From: Kitasatospora sp. MAA19
GTDB taxonomy: Bacteria > Actinomycetota > Actinomycetes > Streptomycetales > Streptomycetaceae
Assembly (NCBI RefSeq): GCF_029894125.1
Contig: NZ_JARXYZ010000021.1
Span: forward strand, 62,001 to 126,000
Direction: 5' to 3'
DNA: 64,000 nt
Part shown: positions 7,332 through 16,218 of the stretch, in pieces
Numbering within the stretch: position 1 is the first letter of the stretch
How the letters are laid out: each line of letters opens with the position of its first letter
The notes under the pieces: model-generated
What the model saw: the letters and a program-made list of their open reading frames with translations, nothing else
Told to the model about the DNA's origin: nothing
Databases searched by the model: none
Made by a program: the position numbers and the translations under genes

Positions 7332-10300
7332 TTGAGTCAGGTCGTGGTTGAGCGTCCACCCCGGCGCTCCGGGCCGGAGATGCCGGACGGCGACATCCAG
7401 CTGCAGGAGCCACCCGGTCTGCCCGAGCCGCAGAGCGGGCTGTCCACCATGCTCACCATGGCGCCGATGGCGCTGAGCTCGCTGTCGATGGTGTTCATCT
7501 TCCTCAACCCGAACTCCTCGGGCGGCCCGCTGACGTACGTCGCGATCGGCATGATGGGCCTGTCCGCCGTCGGCATGCTGCTCACCCAGATGATCCGGGG
7601 CGAGAGCGACCGCAAGCGGCAGCTGCGCGGGGAACGCCGGGACTACCTGCGCTACCTGTCGCAGATCCGCCGCCAGGTCCGGCGTCACACCGTCAAGCAG
7701 CAGCGGGCGCTGGCCTGGCGGCACCCGGAGCCCGCCGCGCTGGCCTCGATGGTGCGCACCTCACGGCTGTGGGAGCGCCGGGCGGCCCACCCTGACTTCG
7801 GCGACGTGCGGATCGCGGTGGGCTCGCAGCGGCTGGCCGTCCGGCTCGCCCCGCTGGCCACCAAGCCGGTCGAGGACCTGGAGCCGCTGAGCGCGCACGC
7901 GCTGCGGCGGTTCATCCACGCCTACGGCACGCTGCCCGAGCAGCCGATCGCGGTCCACGTCCGCGGGTACGCGCACGTGCTGCTGCGGGTCGGCGCGGGC
8001 GAGGAGGCCGCGGGCGCTCCCGGCGGCGGTGCGGCCGGGGCCGGTGCCCCCGGCGTCGAGGCGGCCGACGCCACCGAGCCCGCCCGCGCACTGGCCCGGG
8101 CGATGGTGGCGCAGCTGGCCTTCTTCCACGCCCCCGACGAGCTGCGGATCGGCGTGGTGGCGGCACCCGAGCGGCGTGCCGACTGGGACTGGCTGAAGTG
8201 GCTGCCGCACGCCCTGCACCCGAACGAGACCGACGGCGCCGGCCCCGTCCGGCTGGTGGCCGGTTCGATGGTGGAGCTGGAGCAGCTGCTCGGCGCCGAG
8301 TTCGCCGCCCGCGGCCCCTGGGAGCCGGACGCGCAGCCCGGCCGCGAGGAGCCGTACACGCTGATCGTGGTCGACGGAGTGCGCCTGCCCACCTCCGGCC
8401 GGGCCTCGCTCGCCGGCTACCGCAACGCGACCGTGCTGGACGTTCACGACGCGCTGGAGTGGAAGCACGCCAAGCACCGGCTGCGGCTGCGGATCACCGC
8501 GGACGGCGCGCTGGAGCTGGTCGGCTCGGACCGCGACCGCAAGGACAGCATCACCGCGCTCGGCCACCCCGACGCGTTCACCGCGGCGGCGGCCCGACGC
8601 TACGCCGCCGTGCTGGCGCCCTACCGGCTCGACGACTCCACCGACGGCGCCGAGCCGCTGGCCACCGACTTCGACCTGACCTCGCTGCTGGGGATCAAGG
8701 ACCTGCACCGGCACGACGTCCGCCAGGCCTGGTCCGGCCGGTCCAAGGAGCAGCGCCTGCGGGTGCCGCTGGGCCTGGGCTCGGACGGCACCCCGGTGGA
8801 CCTGGACATCAAGGAGTCCGCGCAGGGCGGCATGGGCCCGCACGGACTCCTGATCGGCGCGACCGGCTCCGGCAAGTCCGAACTGCTGCGCACCCTCGTC
8901 CTGGCCCTCGCACTCACCCACTCCTCGGAGACGCTCAACTTCGTCCTGGTCGACTTCAAGGGCGGCGCGACCTTCCTGGGCCTGGATCAACTGCCGCACA
9001 CCTCGGCGGTGATCACCAACCTGGCCGACGAGGCCGCCCTGGTCGACCGGATGCGCGACGCCCTGCACGGCGAGATGATGCGCCGCCAGGAGCTGCTGCG
9101 CTCGGCCGGCAACTACACCTCGCTGCTGGACTACGAGGCGGCCCGGGCCTCCGGCGTGAAGCTGGACCCGCTGCCCACGCTGTTCGTGGTGGTCGACGAG
9201 TTCTCCGAACTGCTCGCCGCCCACCGCGACTTCATGGAGCTGTTCATCATGATTGGCCGGCTCGGCCGCTCCCTCGGCGTCCACCTGCTGCTCGCCTCGC
9301 AACGCCTGGACGAGGGCCGGATGCACGCCCTGGAATCGCACCTGTCCTACCGGATCGGCCTGCGCACCTTCTCCGCGATGGAGAGCCGCGGCGTCCTCGG
9401 CGTCCCCGACGCCTACCACCTGCCCACGCAGCCCGGCAACGGCATCCTGCGCAGCGACATCTCCACCCTGACCCGGTTCAAGGCGGCCTACGTGTCCGGG
9501 CCGTACCGCCAGCAGAGGCCCACCGCGGCCCGGCAGGCGGCGGTGGCCGGACAGATCGTGCCGTACGGCACCGCGTACGTGGCGCCCCGGCAGCAGCCGG
9601 TGGTGGAGGTCGAGGAGCCCGAGGTGCTGGAGGAGGAGGCCACCCACACCCTGCTGGAGCTGGCCGCCGAACGCATGACCGACGCGGGCCCGCCGGCCTA
9701 CCGGGTCTGGCTGCCGCCGCTGGACGTGCCGCCGACCCTCGACGAGTTGCTGCCGCCGCTCTCCCCCCACCCCGAGCACGGCCTGACCACGGACGGGTGG
9801 CCACAGCGCGGCGGGCTGTCGGTACCGATCGGCGTCGTCGACCGGCCGTTCCAGCAGCTGCGCGACCTGCTGACCGCCGACCTGTCCGGGGCCGGCGGAC
9901 ACGTCGGCATCGCCGGCGGCCCGCAGAGCGGCAAGAGCACCCTGCTGCGCACCCTGATCACCGGCCTGGCGCTCACCCACACCCCGCGCGAGGCGCAGTT
10001 CTACTGCCTGGACTTCGGCGGCGGCGGTCTGTCGGCGCTGCGCGACCTGCCGCACGTCGGCGGGGTGACCGGCCGGCACGATCCGGAGCGGGTCAGCCGC
10101 ACCATCGCCGAGATCAACGGCATCATCGCCCGCCGGGAGCAGAGCTTCGCCCGGCTGGGTATCGACTCGGCCGCCTCCTTCCGGCGTCGCCGGGCGGCGG
10201 GCGACCCGGAGCTGGCCGGCGATCCGCACGGCGACGTGTTCCTGGTCGTGGACGGCTGGAACACGCTGCGCCAGGAGTTCGGCGAGCTGGTGCAGGTCTT

Positions 10301-11396
10301 CGGCCTGATCGCCGGCCGCGGCCTCAACTACGGCGTCCACCTCATCGTCACCGCGACCCGCTGGGCCGAGGTGACCAGCGCGCTGCGCGACCAGCTGGGC
10401 ACCAAGTTCGAGCTGCGACTGGGCGACAGCGTGGACTCCATGATCAACATGCGGGCCGCCGCCACCGTCCCCAAGGTGCCCGGCCGCGGACTCACCGACG
10501 AGCAGCTGCACTTCCTCACCGCGCTGCCGCGCATGGACGGCGTCGGCGACACGAGCGACCTCGCCGACGGCGTCGCCGGGCTGGTGGAGGCTGTGAACGA
10601 CCACTGGACCGGCCCGCGCGCCCCGCAGGTCCGGATGCTCCCGCTGATGCTGGAGGCGGCCGCGCTACCCGCCGCCGAAGGACGGCTGAGGGTACCCCTC
10701 GGCCTGGAGGACCGCCAGATCGCGCCGCTGTGGCACGACTTCGAGGAGACCCCGCACCTCACGGTGATCGGCGACAGCGAGTCCGGGAAGACCAACCTGC
10801 TGCGCCTGCTGATCAACGGCATCACCACCGGCTACTCCCCGGCCGAGGCCCGGATCATGCTGATCGACTTCCGGCGCGGCCTGTTCGACTCCGTCCCCGA
10901 GGAGTACCGGCTCGGCTACGCCGTCGCGGTGGACGTCCTCAAGCAGGTCGTCCAGGGCGCGGCCCGGGCCATGGAGGGACGGGTGCCCGGCGGGGACATC
11001 ACCCCGGCCCGGCTGAAGCTGCGGGACTGGTGGACCGGCCCGGAGCTGTTCATCGTGGTCGACGACTACGACCTGATCACCGCTCCGATCACCGGCCACC
11101 CCTTCGCCCCGTTGCTCGACCACCTCGCCCAGGGCACCGAGCTCGGCCTGCACCTGATCGTGGCGCGCGGCGCCAACGGCGCCGGCCGCTCCCTGAGCGA
11201 CCCGCTGATGCGCCGCCTCCAGGAGGTCAACACCCCCGCGGTGCTGCTGTCCTGCCCGCCGAGCGAGGGCGTGCTGTTCGGCAACGTCAAGCCCCGCGAG
11301 CTGCCGCCCGGCCGGGCGCTGCACGTCACCCGGCGGCGCACCGTCCAACTGCAGACCGCACGGGTTCCCGAGCCGGAGGGGACGGAGAGCGCCTGA
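7332..11396 (+). CDS. eccC: Type VII secretion ATPase EccC (three FtsK/SpoIIIE domains in one chain)
   Basis: This protein of about 1354 residues is the ESX motor. Two N-terminal membrane segments (about residues 38-85) precede a cytosolic stalk and three ATPase domains. Their Walker A motifs are GATGSGKS (about 509), GGPQSGKS (about 862) and GDSESGKT (about 1147), each with a Walker B-like strand (LFVVVDEF, VFLVVDGW, LFIVVDDY). All three domains are in a single polypeptide rather than split as EccCa/EccCb. The start is read as TTG at 7332 because GAGGAGAGG lies just upstream and MSQVVVERPPR matches EccC N-termini; no ATG lies near. It recognises WXG100 dimers through its C-terminal domain. 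Confidence 0.95.
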   Translation: MSQVVVERPPRRSGPEMPDGDIQLQEPPGLPEPQSGLSTMLTMAPMALSSLSMVFIFLNPNSSGGPLTYVAIGMMGLSAVGMLLTQMIRGESDRKRQLRGERRDYLRYLSQIRRQVRRHTVKQQRALAWRHPEPAALASMVRTSRLWERRAAHPDFGDVRIAVGSQRLAVRLAPLATKPVEDLEPLSAHALRRFIHAYGTLPEQPIAVHVRGYAHVLLRVGAGEEAAGAPGGGAAGAGAPGVEAADATEPARALARAMVAQLAFFHAPDELRIGVVAAPERRADWDWLKWLPHALHPNETDGAGPVRLVAGSMVELEQLLGAEFAARGPWEPDAQPGREEPYTLIVVDGVRLPTSGRASLAGYRNATVLDVHDALEWKHAKHRLRLRITADGALELVGSDRDRKDSITALGHPDAFTAAAARRYAAVLAPYRLDDSTDGAEPLATDFDLTSLLGIKDLHRHDVRQAWSGRSKEQRLRVPLGLGSDGTPVDLDIKESAQGGMGPHGLLIGATGSGKSELLRTLVLALALTHSSETLNFVLVDFKGGATFLGLDQLPHTSAVITNLADEAALVDRMRDALHGEMMRRQELLRSAGNYTSLLDYEAARASGVKLDPLPTLFVVVDEFSELLAAHRDFMELFIMIGRLGRSLGVHLLLASQRLDEGRMHALESHLSYRIGLRTFSAMESRGVLGVPDAYHLPTQPGNGILRSDISTLTRFKAAYVSGPYRQQRPTAARQAAVAGQIVPYGTAYVAPRQQPVVEVEEPEVLEEEATHTLLELAAERMTDAGPPAYRVWLPPLDVPPTLDELLPPLSPHPEHGLTTDGWPQRGGLSVPIGVVDRPFQQLRDLLTADLSGAGGHVGIAGGPQSGKSTLLRTLITGLALTHTPREAQFYCLDFGGGGLSALRDLPHVGGVTGRHDPERVSRTIAEINGIIARREQSFARLGIDSAASFRRRRAAGDPELAGDPHGDVFLVVDGWNTLRQEFGELVQVFGLIAGRGLNYGVHLIVTATRWAEVTSALRDQLGTKFELRLGDSVDSMINMRAAATVPKVPGRGLTDEQLHFLTALPRMDGVGDTSDLADGVAGLVEAVNDHWTGPRAPQVRMLPLMLEAAALPAAEGRLRVPLGLEDRQIAPLWHDFEETPHLTVIGDSESGKTNLLRLLINGITTGYSPAEARIMLIDFRRGLFDSVPEEYRLGYAVAVDVLKQVVQGAARAMEGRVPGGDITPARLKLRDWWTGPELFIVVDDYDLITAPITGHPFAPLLDHLAQGTELGLHLIVARGANGAGRSLSDPLMRRLQEVNTPAVLLSCPPSEGVLFGNVKPRELPPGRALHVTRRRTVQLQTARVPEPEGTESA

Positions 11397-11452
11397 GATC
11401 CCCGCCGCGGGGCGGCGGGATCGGCCGGGCATCCGATGAACCGGGTGCCCGG
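11397..11452 (+). terminator. Tandem hairpins after eccC
   Basis: Two consecutive inverted repeats follow the eccC stop. The first, at 11398-11421, pairs ATCCCC/GGGAT around a GC-rich stem. The second is CCGGGCA at 11425-11431 with TGCCCGG at 11446-11452. No T-tract follows, as is common in actinomycetes. They probably end or attenuate eccC transcription before the next translation start. Confidence 0.5.
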
Positions 11453-11520
11453 CGATCCCGTGTAGCTGGGCGAGGTCCGCCCGAGCGGGCCCTGACGACC
11501 GACCAGGGAGGCAGACGCCA

Positions 11521-11598
11521 ATGGCCGAGGTGGAGCCTCGCCGGACAGCCGCCGGACAGCCGCCGGAGCCGTTCGCAGCCGTCCGGAGCCCGCGATGA
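11521..11598 (+). CDS. 25-residue leader-like ORF overlapping the next start codon (ATGA)
   Basis: ATG at 11521 is preceded by a good ribosome binding site (AGGGAGG, 8-9 bases upstream) and encodes 25 residues, MAEVEPRRTAAGQPPEPFAA and a short tail. Its TGA stop overlaps the ATG of the following 987-residue gene in an ATGA junction. The larger gene has no clear site of its own, so ribosomes finishing this ORF may reinitiate there. It may be a translational coupler or a small protein. No relative was recognised. Confidence 0.5.
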   Translation: MAEVEPRRTAAGQPPEPFAAVRSPR

Positions 11599-14558
11599 GC
11601 GCGGCCGGCTCCGAGGCGACCGACAACGCGCCAGCCCCACGGCGCTGGTTCGGCCGCCGCGGCACCCCGCCCGCCACCGCACCCGCCCGACGCGGCAGCC
11701 GCTCGATCCTGCGCGGGCTCGGGCCGCACTTCGTCATCGCCCCGCCCGAGGTGACCGACGACGAGCTGTCGGCGGCCCTGGGCAACCTGCGGCCGGTCCC
11801 GAACGCCCTGGTCGTGGTGGCGGCGGCGACGGACGCCGCACCGGTGCTGCGCGAGCAGATGGCCGAGCTCGGGACGATCGCCCGGGCCCGCGGCGCCTCC
11901 AGCCTGATCCTGGCCGCCTCCGGTCTGGCCGCCGTCGGCCCGGGTGGCCGCCGCCCCGCCGAAGTCGTGGCCGACAAGGCGGGTATCACGGTCGTCGCCC
12001 CGGACGGCATGGTCGCCGTCCAGCCCGACGGCACCCTCAAGGTCACCGCCCCGAACGGCTCCACCGAGCCCGCGACCTGGTGGAGCTGCCCGCCCGGAGG
12101 CCGAGCCCGCCGACTGCGCGAGACCGCCGCCGCCACGGACCCGGTCGAGGCCGGGGCCGGGGCCGCCCGCGCGGTTCCCGGCCCATGGCCCGCACCGACC
12201 GCCGGACCGACCATCGGAGCGACCCCCGAACGGGCCGTCACCCCCGCCCCGCCGGGCTCGCTGCCCGCCTCGGTGTCGGTCCACCGGCTGGCCACCGGCT
12301 TCTGGCTCAACCACGTCACGGCCCGTCCCGAGGGGCCGATGCCCTTCCTCCAACAGCTCGCAACACCCCCCGGAACGACCCCGCTGCTGGTCGGCACACC
12401 CGCCCGACCCGCGCTGGACCCGGAGGAGTTCACCGAGGCCGCGCTGTCCCTGCCGGTCGGCTCCGACCAGCTCCTGGTCAGCGCGCCGTGGGCCGACCCG
12501 GGCGCACTGGCCCTGCTGTCCGGCAGCCTGGCCGAGCGGCTGGGACGCCCCGTCCACAGCGCGGTCGGGCTGCCGGTCGCGGGCAGCGGCGGCTACACCA
12601 CCGCCGTGCTCGACCACCGGGGCGTCGCCTCCTGGGAGCCGTACCTGCTCCGCCTCAGCTCGTCCAGTCGCCACGACACCGTCAGCTCCGCCTGGCGCCG
12701 GGCCGCCGCCGACTGGGAGACGGTCGGGCCGGGGCTCTTCCGCGCCTTTCCGTTCTGGGGCCTGGAAGCCGTCCCAGCCGGGCTCTGGCTCCGACCGGAG
12801 CCGCCGTACGCCTGGGCTCCGCGGTTCCTGCGCCCGGACCCGGCCCGCCCGCTGATCGTCGTCGGCGAGCAGGCCCGACTGATCCCGCACCAGGTCTGGG
12901 AGGAACTCGGGGCCCTGCTCGACCAGCTGCCGGCCCCCGGCGCCCGCGGGTTCGGGCTGCTGCTGCACGGACTGGTCGACTCCGCGTCGGAGAGCAGCGC
13001 CCGGTTCTTCGCCCGGATGCACGGCCTGCTGTGGCTCAACCCGCCGGCCCGGCCCGCCACCGGGGATCCGGCCGGACCGGTCGGGTCCGGCGGCGCGGCC
13101 CACGCCTCCTACGCGCTCGGTGGTGGCTGGGCGGGGACCGTCCCGGCCCCGGCCGCCGAGCGGTTCGCCCTTCCCGCGCCGGGGGCGCGGGTGCAGCCGG
13201 CCGGGTTCGCCACGGAGACGACCGCGCCGGCTGGTGCGGCGGTCGGCGTCCCGACCGCGCCCGTGGGTCTGGCCACCAGCGGTGACGCGCCCGGATCGGG
13301 CGGCACGGCCGTGCGGTTCGCCGCCGAGCCGCCCCCGGAGCCGGGAGGAGCCCGTCGGCCCGCCACGAGCGGCGGAACACCTGAACCCGCCTCCGGCGGG
13401 GCCGGGTTCGTCACCGGGGCGCCGGTAGCGCAGGCGTCGGCCGGACTCACCGGCGAACCGCCCACCGGTCTCGGCGTCAACGGCGTCAACGGCGTCAACG
13501 GCGTCAACGGCGTCAACGGCAAAGTGTCACAACCGGCAGCCCCCGCAGGCGAGTTCGCCGCCGAGGAACCGGTGCCGACCACGACGGTCACGGCGGCGGA
13601 CACCCCGGATGAGCCCGGGACGCGGGCGGCGGAGCCCGTCGCCACACCGGCGCCCTCGCCTCCGGCAGCCCGCCAACCCGAACCCGAGCCGGTACCCCCC
13701 GCCCTCGCCGCTCGGTACTTCACCCCCGAGGACGTCCTGCCACTGGCCCCGGTCAGCGCCGCGGAGGACAGGGACGCCTTCCGGCTGCTGCTCGGCGAGC
13801 ACTACCACCGCTGCGCGGGGCGGGTGGAGCCGGCCGTCACCCGGTTGCCGGGCCTGCGGTCGACCGGCCGGGACGACTTCAAGGCCGACCTGGTGGCCGT
13901 TCTGCTGCACCACGAGGACTCCGGCGTCCCCGCCGACCGCGCCGCCCTCCTCGCCGAGGCGCGCGGCGGCGCCGTGGGGCCGCTGCACCCCTACCTCACC
14001 TGCCTGGGCTCGGGCCTGCGCCGGCTGCCGAGCCACCACGGCCCGGTGCTGCTGGGTGCCGACGTGGCGCCGGAGGCACTCGACGCCTTCCCGGTCGGCC
14101 TGGCGCTCGTCGAACCCGGGCCGATCGCGGGCCTGGCTTCGCCCGCGGCCGAACTCGGTGCCCCGGTGGAGTTCGCCGTCTGGTCGACCACCGGACGGCG
14201 GACCGCCGTCTTCGGGGACGACCGGGAGGTGCCGCAGGTCGCCTTCCCACCGGGTACCGGCTTCGTGGTGGTCGACGTCGTCCCGGGGGACGGCGGGGCC
14301 CGGCCCGCCCGGGTGCTGCTGCGCGAGACCACCGGCCCGTCCACGACCGGCCCGGACGCCGAGCGGAACCGCAGCACGCGGGACCGGCTGCGGGCCTGGC
14401 TGGAACGCCGGGACACGGTGGCGCCGGCCGACCGCCGGACGGTCGCCCGCCCGGAACGCTTCCGTCTCACCCCGGGCGCCGTCCTCCCGAAACCGCCCGC
14501 CTCCCCCGCACCCGCCCCGTCCCCCGCACCCGACCTTGATCCGCCCGCCGAGGCCTGA
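11595..14558 (+). CDS. Uncharacterised 987-residue protein beside eccC
   Basis: No family was recognised with confidence. The N-terminal part (about 40-170) is a globular alpha/beta region with APPEVTDDELSAALGNL. The middle (about 200-490) is another folded region with hydrophobic strands (LIVVGEQARLIPHQVWEEL). A long Pro/Ala/Thr/Gly linker (about 510-700) contains a five-copy GVN repeat. The C-terminal part (about 705-990) resumes globular sequence starting near YFTPEDVLPLAPVSAAEDRD. There is no signal peptide or membrane segment. Position right after eccC suggests a cytosolic or peripheral accessory of secretion, but this is inference from synteny. The start is fixed by the ATGA overlap with the small upstream ORF. 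Confidence 0.75.
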   Translation: MSAAGSEATDNAPAPRRWFGRRGTPPATAPARRGSRSILRGLGPHFVIAPPEVTDDELSAALGNLRPVPNALVVVAAATDAAPVLREQMAELGTIARARGASSLILAASGLAAVGPGGRRPAEVVADKAGITVVAPDGMVAVQPDGTLKVTAPNGSTEPATWWSCPPGGRARRLRETAAATDPVEAGAGAARAVPGPWPAPTAGPTIGATPERAVTPAPPGSLPASVSVHRLATGFWLNHVTARPEGPMPFLQQLATPPGTTPLLVGTPARPALDPEEFTEAALSLPVGSDQLLVSAPWADPGALALLSGSLAERLGRPVHSAVGLPVAGSGGYTTAVLDHRGVASWEPYLLRLSSSSRHDTVSSAWRRAAADWETVGPGLFRAFPFWGLEAVPAGLWLRPEPPYAWAPRFLRPDPARPLIVVGEQARLIPHQVWEELGALLDQLPAPGARGFGLLLHGLVDSASESSARFFARMHGLLWLNPPARPATGDPAGPVGSGGAAHASYALGGGWAGTVPAPAAERFALPAPGARVQPAGFATETTAPAGAAVGVPTAPVGLATSGDAPGSGGTAVRFAAEPPPEPGGARRPATSGGTPEPASGGAGFVTGAPVAQASAGLTGEPPTGLGVNGVNGVNGVNGVNGKVSQPAAPAGEFAAEEPVPTTTVTAADTPDEPGTRAAEPVATPAPSPPAARQPEPEPVPPALAARYFTPEDVLPLAPVSAAEDRDAFRLLLGEHYHRCAGRVEPAVTRLPGLRSTGRDDFKADLVAVLLHHEDSGVPADRAALLAEARGGAVGPLHPYLTCLGSGLRRLPSHHGPVLLGADVAPEALDAFPVGLALVEPGPIAGLASPAAELGAPVEFAVWSTTGRRTAVFGDDREVPQVAFPPGTGFVVVDVVPGDGGARPARVLLRETTGPSTTGPDAERNRSTRDRLRAWLERRDTVAPADRRTVARPERFRLTPGAVLPKPPASPAPAPSPAPDLDPPAEA
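13473..13520 (+). repeat. Five perfect 9-bp tandem repeats (GGCGTCAAC) inside a coding linker
   Basis: Five exact head-to-tail copies of GGCGTCAAC at 13473-13517 encode the repeated tripeptide Gly-Val-Asn in the disordered linker of the 987-residue protein. The unit is a multiple of three, so copy-number change would keep the frame and alter only linker length. Confidence 0.95.
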
Positions 14559-14600
14559 CCGGGCCGCCCCAGGCCCGAACGGACCGGCGGCGGTTCACGG

Positions 14601-14622
14601 GTGTCCGGAGTGCTCCGGACAC
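14601..14622. promoter_or_regulatory. 22-bp inverted repeat upstream of chitosanase gene
   Basis: GTGTCCGGAG and CTCCGGACAC form a perfect 10+10 inverted repeat separated by two bases, 36 bases before the chitosanase start and 42 bases after the preceding stop. It could be an operator for chitosanase regulation or a terminator of the upstream gene. The tiny loop and upstream position favour an operator. Confidence 0.45.
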
Positions 14623-14658
14623 CGGCCGCCCCTACCGCCCACCGAATCCGGAGAACGC

Positions 14659-15534
14659 ATGCCGTCCGCACACGCCCGGCCGTCGCGGCCCAAGGCCCTG
14701 TACGTCGCCATGGCCGCGGTGCTGATCACCGCCATCACCGGCGCGATCGCCAACGCCCGTCCGCACCGCACCACCCAGCCCCCCAAGCCGGGGGCCACCG
14801 CCACCACGACCGCCACCACCGGGGACGGCCTCAACGATCCCCACCTGAAGGACATCGCCCAGCAGCTGGTCTCCAGCGCGGAGAACTCCTCACTCGACTG
14901 GAAGGCCCAGTTCGCCTACATCGAGGACATCAAGGACGGCCGCGGCTACACGGCCGGCATCGTCGGCTTCTGCTCCGGCACCGGCGACATGCTCGACCTG
15001 CTGGAGCACTACGAGAAGCTCAAGCCGGGCAACTCGCTCAGCACGTACCTGCCGGCGCTGCGCAAGCTCGACGGCTCCGCGTCGCACGCCGGCCTCGACC
15101 CGAGCTTCACGGCGGACTGGAAGAAGGCCGCCCAGGACCCGGTGTTCCAGCAGGCCCAGGTGGACGAGCGGGACCGGGTCTACTTCAGCCCCTCCGTGAT
15201 GCAGGCCCAGACCGACGGGCTGCACGCCCTCGGCCAGTTCATCTACTACGACGCCATCGTCATGCACGGCCCCGGCAACGAGCCGGTCAGCTTCGGCGGC
15301 ATCCGCGCCGCCGCCATGAAGAAGGCCAAGACCCCCGCCCAGGGCGGCGATGAGAAGACCTACCTGGCCGCCTTCCTCGACGCCCGCCGGGCCGCGATGA
15401 AGACCGAGGCCGCCCACGAGGAGACCGACCGGGTGGACACCGAGCAGTTGGTCTTCCTGCGCGCGGGCAACCTCGACCTCAAGCCCCCGCTGGCGTGGAA
15501 GGTCTACGGCGAGTCTTTCAAGATCGACAGCTGA
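14659..15534 (+). CDS. csn: Secreted GH46 chitosanase
   Basis: This 291-residue precursor has an N-terminal signal/anchor (VAMAAVLITAITGAIANA, about 16-33), a Pro/Thr-rich linker to about residue 54, and a GH46 catalytic domain beginning LNDPHLKDIAQQLVSSAEN. The match to the Streptomyces N174 chitosanase is close by memory: SSAENSSLDWKAQ, DGRGYTAGIVGFCSGTGDM, HGPGN, TPAQGGDE and DTEQ are all present. Catalytic Glu corresponds to Glu75 (N174 Glu22) and catalytic Asp to Asp93 (N174 Asp40). The enzyme cleaves beta-1,4 glucosamine links in chitosan outside the cell. An inverted repeat upstream and a strong terminator downstream suggest a monocistronic unit. The linker length is somewhat unusual. 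Confidence 0.95.
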   Translation: MPSAHARPSRPKALYVAMAAVLITAITGAIANARPHRTTQPPKPGATATTTATTGDGLNDPHLKDIAQQLVSSAENSSLDWKAQFAYIEDIKDGRGYTAGIVGFCSGTGDMLDLLEHYEKLKPGNSLSTYLPALRKLDGSASHAGLDPSFTADWKKAAQDPVFQQAQVDERDRVYFSPSVMQAQTDGLHALGQFIYYDAIVMHGPGNEPVSFGGIRAAAMKKAKTPAQGGDEKTYLAAFLDARRAAMKTEAAHEETDRVDTEQLVFLRAGNLDLKPPLAWKVYGESFKIDS

Positions 15535-15548
15535 CGGGGCGCGCCGGT

Positions 15549-15590
15549 ACGACGGAGGGGCGGCTGCCCGGGCAGCCGCCCCTCCGTCGT
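15549..15590. terminator. Strong bidirectional terminator hairpin
   Basis: A near-perfect 42-base palindrome (ACGACGGAGGGGCGGCTGCC paired with its complement around a CGG-centred turn) begins 15 bases after the chitosanase stop and ends 17 bases before the convergent gene's stop. Symmetry and placement between convergent genes indicate a shared terminator. Confidence 0.9.
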
Positions 15591-15606
15591 CACGTCCCCG
15601 CGCACC

Positions 15607-16146
15607 TCACCAGCCGGTGGTGGCCCGCCGAGCGGTCCGGCCCGTCGGCTCGCCCAGAGCGGTCCGCTCCACCGGCGACTCGCGCCACTCCGCCGCCCCA
15701 CGCACGCCGACCCCGGGATCGGACCCGGTCCGGACGAGCGGCGTCGAGGCCGGGTCGATCGCCCCGGCCGTCCGCCGCCGTACGGACGGCACTTCGGCGT
15801 CAAGAGCGTCCAGAGCGCCGAGAGCGTCGAGGCACAGCACGAGGTTGCGCGGCCGGTCGTTGCCGGGAACACCCGGCCAGTGGCAGTCCCGGGCACGGAC
15901 CTCCCGGCTCCGCCGGCCGCCCGCGGTGACCACCGGACCAGGCACCACCTCGACGTCCGGCCGCCAGCCGCGGCCCGGCCAGAGGTGTTCGAGCCGCAGC
16001 TCCCAGGAGTCCGCGTTGACCACGAGCGACTCCCCCACCCTGCCGGGCAGCACCAGCGTGCCGTACGGGGTGACCACCACCGCCCGCTGGTCGAAGTCGG
16101 CGTCCTTGCCGGACACCGTGATCCGCCAGGATCCGTCGACGAACAT
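15607..16146 (-). CDS. Hypothetical protein, beta-rich N-terminal half
   Basis: This 179-residue protein was not assigned to a family. The first 100 residues look beta-rich (WRITVSGKDADFDQ, VVVTPYGTLVLPG, WELRLEHLWPG), and the tail is Arg/Thr/Gly-rich and probably disordered. There is no signal peptide. ATG at 16146 is chosen over an ATG seven codons upstream because GGAAGGGAG sits six bases before it. It is convergent with chitosanase and shares the terminator. A relation to the secretion locus is possible only by proximity. Confidence 0.6.
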   Translation of the reverse strand: MFVDGSWRITVSGKDADFDQRAVVVTPYGTLVLPGRVGESLVVNADSWELRLEHLWPGRGWRPDVEVVPGPVVTAGGRRSREVRARDCHWPGVPGNDRPRNLVLCLDALGALDALDAEVPSVRRRTAGAIDPASTPLVRTGSDPGVGVRGAAEWRESPVERTALGEPTGRTARRATTGW

Positions 16147-16218
16147 CTCGCTCCCTTCCGATGGCACCGGCCGCGATCCCCACCGTCGAAGCCCGCGGGC
16201 ACTCGATGTGACAGCCGG

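Noticed and set aside
8198..13285. Second plus-strand frame overlapping eccC and the following gene
   Set aside because: Arg/Pro/Gly-rich frame-shifted shadow of two well-supported genes.
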